Below are positions 1-7,001 of a stretch of 8,928 nucleotides of DNA, piece by piece. The translations under genes and the position numbers were made by a program. The stretch comes from Deltaproteobacteria bacterium (GTDB lineage: Bacteria > Desulfobacterota > GWC2-55-46 > UBA9637): positions 1 through 8,928 of the forward strand of contig JACRNK010000127.1 of NCBI GenBank assembly GCA_016234985.1. Reading direction: 5' to 3'. The notes beneath the pieces are model-generated. The model had not been told where the DNA came from. It worked only from the letters and a program-made list of their open reading frames with translations, and did not search any database. How positions within the stretch are numbered: the first letter of the stretch is position 1; each line of letters opens with the position of its first letter.

Positions 1-841
1 GATTGCCGATTATCTTAAAACCATGACTATGCCTTGCCCCGTCAGATGCTGCACAGCAAAGGCCGCATACCTCTACCCTATCCTTAAGGCCTCCGCCTTC
101 AACAAGGTGGATAATCTCATGGGCAACCGTGGAATTGTGTCCGATGATAAGAATTACAGGTTTTGATGTATCAACGGTTTCCAGCCCAATTGCAACAATT
201 GGAGAATTGGATTCGCCCTTTGGCATGTTCATAGCAGATATCTGCGCAATGTCAGCAATCTCCATTGCAAGGTTATCCAACATGCCTGCGTGAAGCGCCT
301 TGCTCACAAAATCCTCAGGGGACGCCTCTGTGCCGAAATTTACAGATGACATGAGATGGGTCAGTTGGCCTTCTATATAACGCAGAATATCTTTTAATTC
401 GCCTATCCTCTTCGGCTTGCAGCCTGTTATAAGCGTTGTAACCGGCGTGGGCATGGAAGTATGCGGCCCGGCATCCACAGGACAGTCTTTGGCATATTTT
501 ATAATTAAATCTTCTATGAGCCTTGCAGCATGGGAGGCATGACCGGATGCGCCTATCACAGCATCTAACAAACTCTCTCTTGCCTTGAAACCGGTTTCAT
601 AAATACCGCATTTGCCAACCCCCCTTCTCCCCACTTGAGCAAATCCCACATCTCTCCCCTCCTTAGTAAAATCCCCCTCTTTCCCCCCCTTTGTTAAAGG
701 GGGGGGCAGGGGGGTTAGCTTACAAGGCCCAAGGGCGCAGAGATGGCAGATTTTATTATTTTTGGAAAAGTTAGGTTGGTATCTTTTAAGGAGGGTTAAA
801 TCCCAGTTGCGCAGGTCAAGGATGTCTGGATATCGGCTCAT
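1..841 (-). CDS. cdhA: Nickel carbon monoxide dehydrogenase, CdhA-type catalytic subunit (C-terminus off window)
   Basis: Likely interconverts CO and CO2 at a Ni-Fe-S cluster, either alone or within an acetyl-CoA synthase/decarbonylase complex. I translated 280 residues in one open frame from ATG at 841; the rest lies beyond base 1. Visible features are CHLCALGPC (C32, C35, C40) and KCGI (C78), the N-terminal [4Fe-4S] ligands; GHASHAAR at 88-95; HAGMLDNLAMEIADIAQ at 184-200; IIGHN with H235, expected to be a cluster C ligand; and VCGLCCAASD (C262/C263), another cluster C site. The 'HAGMLDN', 'GHN' and 'GLCC' segments match what I recall of archaeal CdhA better than bacterial CooS. The gene starts 5 nt after the hypC stop with no strong ribosome site, suggesting translational coupling. 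A repeat element encodes residues 42-76, between the third and fourth cysteines. Family assignment is firm; the CdhA rather than CooS subgroup is from memory. Confidence 0.85.
   Translation of the reverse strand, partial: MSRYPDILDLRNWDLTLLKRYQPNFSKNNKICHLCALGPCKLTPLPPPLTKGGKEGDFTKEGRDVGFAQVGRRGVGKCGIYETGFKARESLLDAVIGASGHASHAARLIEDLIIKYAKDCPVDAGPHTSMPTPVTTLITGCKPKRIGELKDILRYIEGQLTHLMSSVNFGTEASPEDFVSKALHAGMLDNLAMEIADIAQISAMNMPKGESNSPIVAIGLETVDTSKPVILIIGHNSTVAHEIIHLVEGGGLKDRVEVCGLCCAASDGARHSHGFKIIGN
614..719. repeat. GC-rich palindromic repeat element inserted in frame within cdhA
   Basis: The element is bounded by imperfect 11-bp inverted ends, GCCAACCCCCC at 614-624 and GGGGGGTTAGC at 709-719 (one mismatch). 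Inside is a perfect hairpin: seven C plus TTT at 683-692, loop GTT, then AAA plus G at 696-706. The minus strand reads through without a stop and gives residues 42-76 of cdhA, including LPPPLTKGGKEGDFTK. Peptides of the 'PPLTKGG' kind are recurrent products of dispersed repeats in Nitrospirota and Desulfobacterota-like genomes (general knowledge, not searched here). It has no transposase, so it is MITE-like at most. I see no second copy in this window. Confidence 0.8.
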
Positions 842-846
842 AAAAT

Positions 847-1065
847 TTAAGCTTCATCTTTTGCCAGTTCATTGAGGATGGCCATAGTTTCATTGGCCTC
901 TTTTTCATCCACCTTGCCTATGGCAACGCCAGCGTGAACAAGAACATGGTCTCCAACTTCAGCGTCCACAAGGGTCAAAAAAATAGTCTTCTTTACGCCC
1001 ATTGTTTCCACAATGCCGGTGTCGCCGTTTCTTTCCACTATTTTCATTGGTATGGCAAGGCACAT
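847..1065 (-). CDS. hypC: Hydrogenase maturation chaperone HypC
   Basis: HypC/HupF/HybG family, 72 residues, the normal length. With HypD it carries the Fe(CN)2CO group and holds the large-subunit precursor of [NiFe]-hydrogenase during assembly in the cytoplasm. It begins with the diagnostic MCLAIPMKI, whose Cys2 is the essential ligand, and has the conserved VHAGVAIGKVDE segment with His44. The start is secure because Cys2 must follow Met1, and a GGAGG at 1076-1080 lies 10 nt upstream inside the end of hypA. Only 2 nt separate it from hypA and 5 nt from cdhA, so the three are probably one transcript. The related small nickel protein CooT of CO dehydrogenase operons was considered, but the AIP motif and the C-terminal half fit HypC. 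No hypD, hypE or hypF is in the window. Confidence 0.93.
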   Translation of the reverse strand: MCLAIPMKIVERNGDTGIVETMGVKKTIFLTLVDAEVGDHVLVHAGVAIGKVDEKEANETMAILNELAKDEA

Positions 1066-1067
1066 AT

Positions 1068-1310
1068 CTACTCTCCCTCCATACCAAGCACGCCGATATC
1101 ATCTCCGGATGTCTTCTCTATATCAATCTCCGCATTCTCAAATATTGTCCCTTCTGCAAGGAGCTCGAAACAAGACTTCAGATGCGACGGCTCTACGGTT
1201 GAATACTCGCCCATACTGAGTTTTACCTTTGTCACCTTTTTAACATCGTGTTTCTTGGCCTGCTCTTTCAAGATGTTAAAAAGTTCCTGAACCATTGAAA
1301 GTTCGTGCAT
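1068..1310 (-). CDS. hypA: HypA-like nickel metallochaperone lacking the zinc-binding segment
   Basis: HypA delivers nickel to hydrogenase (or urease) precursors. The start is taken at ATG 1310, giving MHELSMVQEL, because the nickel site of the family is Met1-His2-Glu3; a GTG at 1328 would only add six residues. The N-terminal alpha/beta nickel domain is recognisable through residue ~68 (GEYSTVEPSHLKSCFELL, then AEIDIEKT). Ordinary HypA has about 113 residues and then two CxxC pairs that bind zinc. This protein has 80 residues, contains one cysteine, and passes directly from IDIEKT to SGDDIGVLGMEGE, which resembles the usual HypA C-terminal strand (SGDEL...). The zinc loop therefore seems cleanly deleted. 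It lies 33 nt after the protease gene and 2 nt before hypC. The family is clear; whether it is still functional is unknown. Confidence 0.8.
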   Translation of the reverse strand: MHELSMVQELFNILKEQAKKHDVKKVTKVKLSMGEYSTVEPSHLKSCFELLAEGTIFENAEIDIEKTSGDDIGVLGMEGE

Positions 1311-1343
1311 ATATGCTTCAAGTATCACAAGAGTCAGGCAAGG

Positions 1344-1844
1344 TCAAGCCGGCTTTTTTATCCTGATTCCTATATTCTTAAGTTCTGAAACAACCATATT
1401 CAAAATATCCGGCAGCTTTGCCTCCACTTCAGCCGTCAACTCCATGCCCAAGGATGAAATATCCTTGGGCTGAATGCCGATTATCACTGTTTTTGGCCGC
1501 CTTTTTCCAGTAGCTTCGGCAATGACAAAGACCTCTTGCAATCCCATCTCATGCAAAGAGGTTTTATATTTTACTCTGGTTGATATATCCTTTGGCGTAA
1601 ACCTAAAAATAGCCCCAGGCTCTGCATTTGCCTGGACAGCGTCTATTATAATGAGATTTTCCGCCCGCTCCATATACGGCAAAAGATTCAAACCGCCCAC
1701 GCCGCCGTCTACAATTTCTACATTGGATGGAAAATCATAAAGCCTTTTCAAATGTCCCACTGCATGAATGCCGATGCCTTCATCCTTCAACAGGATATTG
1801 CCGACGCCGATTATGACAACCTTTTTGTTTTCTGAGTTTGTCAA
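1344..1844 (-). CDS. [NiFe]-hydrogenase maturation protease, HybD/HyaD/HycI family
   Basis: This endopeptidase removes the C-terminal tail of a [NiFe]-hydrogenase large subunit after nickel insertion. The sequence aligns by eye with HybD along its length: GVGNILLKDEGIG near the N-terminus, VEIVDGGVGGLNLL, LIIIDAVQ, TSLHEMGLQEV and IIGIQP. The three nickel-sensing residues of the family would be E22 (in KDEG), D68 (in IIDA) and H98 (in SLHE), all present. No ATG or GTG exists before the first beta strand. A TTG at 1844 overlaps the prenyltransferase stop as TTGA and gives 166 residues, the usual length. Another TTG at 1892 would add 16 residues, three of them Cys, lying antiparallel to no known domain, so it is less likely. 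The structural hydrogenase genes it should serve are not in view. Confidence 0.88.
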   Translation of the reverse strand: MTNSENKKVVIIGVGNILLKDEGIGIHAVGHLKRLYDFPSNVEIVDGGVGGLNLLPYMERAENLIIIDAVQANAEPGAIFRFTPKDISTRVKYKTSLHEMGLQEVFVIAEATGKRRPKTVIIGIQPKDISSLGMELTAEVEAKLPDILNMVVSELKNIGIRIKKPA

Positions 1845-2749
1845 GATGCAAGAAATATAACAATCAAGGCAACCCCTGTCGCCAGATGACAAAGTATAGT
1901 CGCTTTTATGGAGGGGATCAATTCCTTGAATTTGTCATAATTTTTAAACAGCCCGTTTACAGCCTTAACGCCGAATATGCCGGCAATGACAGCCAGAAGC
2001 GAAATCACAGGCATGACATGCAGAATAACACCCGAAATAATGCTGGTATAAGCTCCTGCCACAAGCAGAACAAACCCCCATCTTGCTTTTTTCTTCCCAA
2101 GCCGCGCCACAAGATGATTCTTTCCCACAGCCTTGTCAGCGTCATAATCAGGAAATTCATTTATGTATAAGATGGCGGCTATTAAGAATGCAAGCGGCAG
2201 AGAAGCAAACGCAGCGCCTATAGAAATACTCTGTGCCTGAACATAGTATGAGCCGATAACGGATAGAAGACCAAAGTTGAGGCCAACCAGCAATTCCCCC
2301 AACCCCTTGCCTACAAGGAAAAGAGGCGGGGCAGTGTAGAAGTAGCCTGACAAAAACCCGATAACTCCGATGAGCAGCAAGAGCGCGCCCCTCTCGTAAA
2401 CAAGATAAATGCCTATTGCGCTCCCCAGCATGAGACATATGATGCCTAATAAATATGTCTCTCTTGGTGTCATAACACCATTCTGTATCATCCTGCTTCC
2501 ACCGGTAAACGGAGTAAGGCCTGTGGCGTTTATATTATCCGTGCCATTTAGATAATCAAAATAATCATTCAGCACATTTATGCCTGCATGATAAAAGATA
2601 GCCGCGAGGAGGGATAAAAGAAAATAGCCTAAAAAGAATATCTTGTGTTCATGCCATGCAACTGCCGCTCCCAGGCCAACAGGAAGTATGATGGCGGTGA
2701 AAAATTGTGGGCGGGTGGCAAAGAAATACGTCTTGAGTTTTTGTTTTAT
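1841..2749 (-). CDS. UbiA-family polyprenyltransferase, MenA-like
   Basis: Integral membrane enzyme that attaches a polyprenyl chain to an aromatic acceptor, most likely in menaquinone synthesis (inferred from resemblance to MenA). The two Mg-diphosphate motifs are present: NDYFD at residues 61-65 and NEFPDYDAD at 197-205, the latter followed by GKNHLVARLGKK. Several hydrophobic helices follow, for example LLLLIGVIGFLSGYF. Homology clearly begins at KLKTYFFATRPQFF, giving a 302-residue protein of normal size. That frame has no ATG, GTG or TTG before a GTG at 2575, which would delete the first ~58 residues and leave only two residues before NDxxD. The best placed initiator is ATA at 2747-2749. 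It lies 7 nt after AAAAGGAG and overlaps the lysA stop as ATAA. The acceptor substrate is not determined. Confidence 0.85.
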   Translation of the reverse strand: MKQKLKTYFFATRPQFFTAIILPVGLGAAVAWHEHKIFFLGYFLLSLLAAIFYHAGINVLNDYFDYLNGTDNINATGLTPFTGGSRMIQNGVMTPRETYLLGIICLMLGSAIGIYLVYERGALLLLIGVIGFLSGYFYTAPPLFLVGKGLGELLVGLNFGLLSVIGSYYVQAQSISIGAAFASLPLAFLIAAILYINEFPDYDADKAVGKNHLVARLGKKKARWGFVLLVAGAYTSIISGVILHVMPVISLLAVIAGIFGVKAVNGLFKNYDKFKELIPSIKATILCHLATGVALIVIFLAS

Positions 2750-3990
2750 ATCTTCTCTCCTTTTATTAAATCTTTATATGATTCTCTCTCTCTTATTATC
2801 TTAAATTTATTTCCGGTTACCATTACCTCAACAGTCCTCGGCCTTGAATTGTAATTGCTTGACATGGAAAACCCATAAGCACCCGCGCTCATTATTGCCA
2901 TCAGGTCGCCGGATTTAAACGAAGGGAGTTCTCTGTCCTTTGCAAAGAAATCCCCTGATTCGCAGATAGGGCCGACCACATCGGCTTTGATTTCTTTTGT
3001 AGAATTTTTCCTGACCGCCTTTATCGCATGATACGAGCCGTAAAGGCTCGGCCTTGCCAGATCGTTCATGGCAGCGTCGGTGATGATGAAATTCTTCTCA
3101 GTCCCCTGTTTTGTGTATAAAACCTTTGCAACCAATATTCCGGCATTCCCCACCATGACCCTGCCCGGCTCAAATATCAGCGTTACGCCCAAGCCCTTTG
3201 TCTCCTCAATCACCGCCTTGCCGTATTTGCCCGGATGCGGCGCATCCTCATCTTTGTAGGTTATGCCAAGGCCGCCGCCTATATCCAGATATTTGATGTC
3301 AATCCCTTGGCTGCGAAGGGTTGCGATAATATTTTTCGTCTTTTTCAGCGCGTCCGTAAAAGGAGAAATCTGCGTAAGCTGAGAACCGATGTGGCAGTCA
3401 ACGCCCAGGGGAACAAGATTTTTCAGATTATTCTTAGCGAAGATATATTCCTTGATCGCCTGCTCGGTTTCTATGCCGAATTTATTTTTCTTCAAGCCCG
3501 TTGAAATATACGGATGCGTCTTGGCGTCAACATTCGGATTCACCCGGATGGCAAAGTTCGCCTTCTTTTTCAGCCTGCCTGCAATTTTATTGATTGTCCG
3601 CAGTTCCTCCGGCGATTCCACATTGAACATGAGAATGCCGGTCTTGAGCGCATATTCTATTTCATCTTCCCTCTTGCCGACGCCGGAATAAACAATCTTT
3701 TTTGGATTTGCCCCGGCCTTCAATGCCCTGAAAAGCTCGCCGCCTGAAACAATATCAACCCCGCTGCCTTGCTTAATAAATGTATTCAGCACCGCGATAT
3801 TCGAATTCGCCTTCACCGAATAACAAATCAGATGCGGCACGCTTTTAAACGCCTCGTCAAATGCCGCATAATGCCGCGTCAGCGTCTTATGGCTGTAAAT
3901 GTAGCACGGCGTGCCGACCTCCTTTGAGATCCTTTCTACTGCCACGCCCTCGGCGTAGAATTTGTTTTTTTTGTAGGTGAAGAAGTTCAT
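2746..3990 (-). CDS. lysA: Diaminopimelate decarboxylase
   Basis: Catalyses the last step of lysine synthesis, meso-diaminopimelate to L-lysine plus CO2, in the cytoplasm with pyridoxal phosphate. It has 414 residues, the family norm. The N-terminal TIM barrel carries CYSVKANSN with the PLP lysine K60, HIGSQ at 200-204, a GGG phosphate loop at 238-240 and EPGR at 274-277. The C-terminal beta domain carries PICESGD with the active-site C343 contributed across the dimer, then GAYGFSMSSNYNSRPR. ATG at 3990 follows the upstream nuclease-like gene by 3 nt. An AAAAGGAG lies 12 nt before it, inside that gene's 3' end, so translation is probably coupled. Its stop overlaps the presumed start of the prenyltransferase. 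Together with lysC it marks this as a lysine-synthesis cluster. No internal defect seen. Confidence 0.97.
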   Translation of the reverse strand: MNFFTYKKNKFYAEGVAVERISKEVGTPCYIYSHKTLTRHYAAFDEAFKSVPHLICYSVKANSNIAVLNTFIKQGSGVDIVSGGELFRALKAGANPKKIVYSGVGKREDEIEYALKTGILMFNVESPEELRTINKIAGRLKKKANFAIRVNPNVDAKTHPYISTGLKKNKFGIETEQAIKEYIFAKNNLKNLVPLGVDCHIGSQLTQISPFTDALKKTKNIIATLRSQGIDIKYLDIGGGLGITYKDEDAPHPGKYGKAVIEETKGLGVTLIFEPGRVMVGNAGILVAKVLYTKQGTEKNFIITDAAMNDLARPSLYGSYHAIKAVRKNSTKEIKADVVGPICESGDFFAKDRELPSFKSGDLMAIMSAGAYGFSMSSNYNSRPRTVEVMVTGNKFKIIRERESYKDLIKGEKI

Positions 3991-3993
3991 TGC

Positions 3994-4431
3994 TTATGAT
4001 TTCTCCTTTTTAATTTGCTTTACCCTCCAACGAACTTCTGGCACCATTTCAAAATCACTGCCATGCTGCATAATGAAGATGACAGGTTCATCGTTGTAAA
4101 CACCACAAACCCGATAAAGCGGCAAGCCATCTTCGAGAAGTTTATGTGAAGGCTCTCCAGAAACTATTAGTTTTGCCCATGCACTCTTGGTGTCAACTGT
4201 GCCCTTTACTTCTATCCGTTGTGTTATGTTACCGCATGTAATTTCAAGGTCACTGCCATTTCCGGGTATTAAGAAATTGCAGTTTGGGTCTTTCCTCAGG
4301 AAGTAGAGTTTCACCAACTCAACTGCACGCTTTCCAGTCTTGCTTGCATTAATGGAACCTTCCCCAATGTTAGGATCCCTATTTAGCTTGTCGAATTCTT
4401 CCTTCTTTAGTTTGAATTTAATCTCTTCCAC
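3994..4431 (-). CDS. Small PD-(D/E)XK nuclease-like protein, function unknown
   Basis: I do not recognise a named family with certainty. The 145-residue soluble protein shows a restriction-endonuclease-fold signature: a helix with E38 (GKRAVELVKLYFLR), then GSDLEI with D61, then RIEVKGT with E74 and K76, i.e. D-x12-E-x-K. The segment after it (SAWAKLIVSGEPSHKLLE, then a beta-rich VCGVYNDEPVIFIM) suits the continuation of such a core. The N-terminal ~35 residues are charged and may be linker. It starts at GTG 4431 with GGAG 7 nt upstream and an in-frame stop just before. It lies between a decayed toxin-antitoxin pair and lysA and ends 3 nt before lysA. A role as an orphan restriction or defence nuclease is plausible but is inference. 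A DUF3883/Mrr-like relation is another guess. Confidence 0.6.
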   Translation of the reverse strand: MEEIKFKLKKEEFDKLNRDPNIGEGSINASKTGKRAVELVKLYFLRKDPNCNFLIPGNGSDLEITCGNITQRIEVKGTVDTKSAWAKLIVSGEPSHKLLEDGLPLYRVCGVYNDEPVIFIMQHGSDFEMVPEVRWRVKQIKKEKS

Positions 4432-4511
4432 AGCACTCTCCTAAACAATCCAACGACTTATTATCCACTTTCCGTTCTTTATCAGAATGGCGGACGCAGC
4501 CCGCCCTGCTG

Positions 4512-4759
4512 CTATGGCCGCTTTTTCGGATTCTGCCTGTTATCAAAAACAGAATGAATTACAATTTCACGATCTTCCATAGTGTAAAATATTGAAAAAG
4601 GAAATCTTCTAATCACACACCTTCTGAAATTGGAATAACATGGCTCATAACTTCTACGCAATCAAGAAATTCAAAACCGAGACCTCTTCTTTGTTTTTCA
4701 TACCATTCAAAAGCCAACTCAATGTCAACAATAGATCTATCCGTATAACGAAGAATCAT
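4512..4759 (-). pseudogene. RelE/ParE-superfamily toxin, broken by an internal frameshifting deletion
   Basis: The gene begins at ATG 4757-4759, overlapping the antitoxin stop as ATGA, and reads MILRYTDRSIVDIELAFEWY through GLGFEFLDCVEV, typical of RelE/ParE toxins. In that frame it then becomes nonsense and stops at 4613-4615, after 48 residues. In the next frame the expected C-terminal half is intact: YEPCYSNFRR, VIRRFPFSIFY, MEDREIVIHSVFDN and QNPKKRP, ending at TAG 4512-4514. The junction is near 4647-4653. Family members carry about 11-12 residues (an 'I..FPEM' helix end) between the two halves, which are absent here, so a non-multiple-of-three deletion of roughly 34 bp explains both the gap and the frame change. 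The toxin is probably inactive. A sequencing error alone would not explain the missing residues. Confidence 0.85.
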
Positions 4760-4983
4760 TTGTGTTTATTCCTGAGTTTCTTATGCGCATCTTCCCAGCT
4801 ATGAAGTTTTAATTTTCCATTCTTGTATTCGCCATAACGTTTATCCAACTCCGCCTTTTGCCATTCCGGCATCGGCAACTCGGCATTATACATGGCAATC
4901 CCGTCCCAAATATCTTCAACCAATATCAGTTTCTCCGACAAGCCCAGTTTATCTATCTCTTTTACGATTTCATTCGGTCTCAT
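4756..4983 (-). CDS. Addiction-module antitoxin component (TIGR02574-like)
   Basis: Small protein of the putative addiction module family that precedes RelE/ParE toxins. The features are a short N-terminal helix (MRPNEIVKEIDKL), the conserved LVEDIWDGIA, then LPMPEWQKAELDKRYGEY and a C-terminal WEDAHKKLR. Members neutralise the partner toxin by direct binding and may repress their own operon. I chose ATG 4983 (75 residues) because a GGGGTGG lies just upstream; GTG at 4992 adds three residues and has no ribosome site. The reading frame is intact, although the toxin is frameshifted, so it may now act as an orphan or simply be decaying. It follows the lipoprotein stop by about 50 nt. Confidence 0.88.
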   Translation of the reverse strand: MRPNEIVKEIDKLGLSEKLILVEDIWDGIAMYNAELPMPEWQKAELDKRYGEYKNGKLKLHSWEDAHKKLRNKHK

Positions 4984-5034
4984 GATGTCCACCCCATTTG
5001 AATTTATGTGTCAAAATGTCACATTTTTCTGCGG

Positions 5035-5177
5035 TTATTTCACCCATGCTGCCTCCTGCGGCGGTTTTGGCGGAGCCTTTTTGCCGCAACCCATAACTAC
5101 AGTGAACAGTAAACAGTGAACAGTAAACAGTAAACCATAAACGACAAACCGTTTTAATTTGCTGATAACTGATTTCT

Positions 5178-5181
<4 letters not shown>
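5035..5181 (-). CDS. lptM: Small LptM-like lipoprotein
   Basis: A 48-residue lipoprotein that I found by reading past argH. It starts at ATG 5179-5181, overlapping the argH stop as ATGA, and ends at TAA 5035-5037. It has a basic N-terminus ([12 protein letters not shown]), a hydrophobic stretch at about 12-30 and a lipobox VMGC with the lipidated Cys32. It then reads [16 protein letters not shown]. The CG-K-K-x-P start of the mature chain matches LptM (YifL/LppL), a short outer-membrane lipoprotein that in Escherichia coli assists oxidative maturation of LptD. Homologues often lie beside lysA, dapF or argH, which fits the neighbours here. A 7-bp tandem repeat encodes the signal-peptide core. 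It is unusually short after Cys32 (16 residues). Lipoprotein status is well supported; the LptM function is inferred. Confidence 0.8.
5100..5148. repeat. 7-bp tandem repeat, seven units, coding for the lipoprotein signal core
   Basis: On the plus strand seven consecutive heptamers read CAGTGAA, CAGTAAA, CAGTGAA, CAGTAAA, CAGTAAA, CCATAAA and CGACAAA, with the last two degenerate. On the coding strand they specify residues 12-28 of the lipoprotein. Because three heptamers equal seven codons, the peptide itself is heptad-like ([12 protein letters not shown]). Unit-number changes would shift the lipoprotein frame unless they came in threes. Confidence 0.9.
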
Positions 5182-6554
<1,373 letters not shown>

Positions 6555-6557
6555 TAT

Positions 6558-7001
6558 TTAATTACCTCCATCTGTTGTTTCGTATTTTTTGAGAGTTTGC
6601 TCAATACGCTTTTTGACCTCTGGGTCTGTTGCTTGTATCGGGTATTCCTTTCTATATTTCACAATACGACTCATAAATGTTCTGTCATAGTCATCTGTAT
6701 TCATACAAAACATGTTGAATAGAAAACAATTCCCTTCCTCTAATGTAGATTGTTCAACAATGTCGGTATCAAGAGAACCCTCCAGCGATTCAAGAGCCAC
6801 AGCAGTCCGTCCTTCACGAACTGCTCTTAGTATTGATACCTTACCCATCCCCTCAATAGCAGATCTAGATGCAATACTGTAAGAGTATCCTTTACCGAAA
6901 CCGATTACGCCTCCAACAAAGAAAGAAGCGCCCCCTACCAATATGAGCAGAATTACACCTATCGTTATTTTCTTCCACATTTTCTTTAATTCAAACAACA
7001 T
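6558..7001 (-). CDS. Unknown single-helix membrane protein
   Basis: I do not recognise this 147-residue protein. A short basic N-terminus (KKMWKK) precedes one hydrophobic segment at about 12-36 (ITIGVILLILVGGASFFVGG and on), rich in Gly at its end. It is followed by a ~110-residue hydrophilic domain with two cysteines (C92, C99) and a charged C-terminal helix (EVKKRIEQTLKKYE). The absence of a clear cleavage site suggests an anchored protein with the C-terminal domain probably outside the membrane, by the positive-inside rule. ATG 7001 overlaps the HEPN stop as TAATG with GGAGG only 3 nt before it. An ATG at 6980 (MWKK) is an alternative start. It sits between the MNT/HEPN pair and argH, so it may be a third member of that module or an unrelated passenger. 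Confidence 0.7.
   Translation of the reverse strand: MLFELKKMWKKITIGVILLILVGGASFFVGGVIGFGKGYSYSIASRSAIEGMGKVSILRAVREGRTAVALESLEGSLDTDIVEQSTLEEGNCFLFNMFCMNTDDYDRTFMSRIVKYRKEYPIQATDPEVKKRIEQTLKKYETTDGGN

Noticed and set aside
683..706. Strong GC hairpin inside cdhA as a transcription terminator
   Set aside because: Reading on the minus strand, the stem is followed by purines, not a T run, and cdhA coding continues in frame through and beyond it.
1..841. cdhA as a frameshifted pseudogene because of the repeat
   Set aside because: I translated every codon from 841 to 2 in one frame with no stop; the insertion preserves the frame.
847..1065. CooT nickel protein instead of HypC
   Set aside because: The MCLAIP start, VHAGVAIG segment and length match HypC; CooT lacks the AIP motif and differs in the second half.
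934..1290. Plus-strand open frame of 118 codons opposite hypC and hypA
   Set aside because: The opposite strand holds recognisable hypC and hypA; this translation resembles no family and is a shadow.
4489..4505. GGCGG/CCGCC stem with a 7-nt loop between toxin remnant and nuclease-like gene
   Set aside because: Only 5 bp, no T run on the minus strand; too weak to call a terminator.
4998..5030. TGTGACATTTTGACACA as an antitoxin operator with a TTGACA promoter element
   Set aside because: The symmetry is only partial (TGTG/CACA ends) and there is no -10 box at suitable spacing, so I do not call a site.
5100..5148. Possible CRISPR-like array
   Set aside because: The units are 7 bp, contiguous and without spacers; it is a simple tandem repeat.
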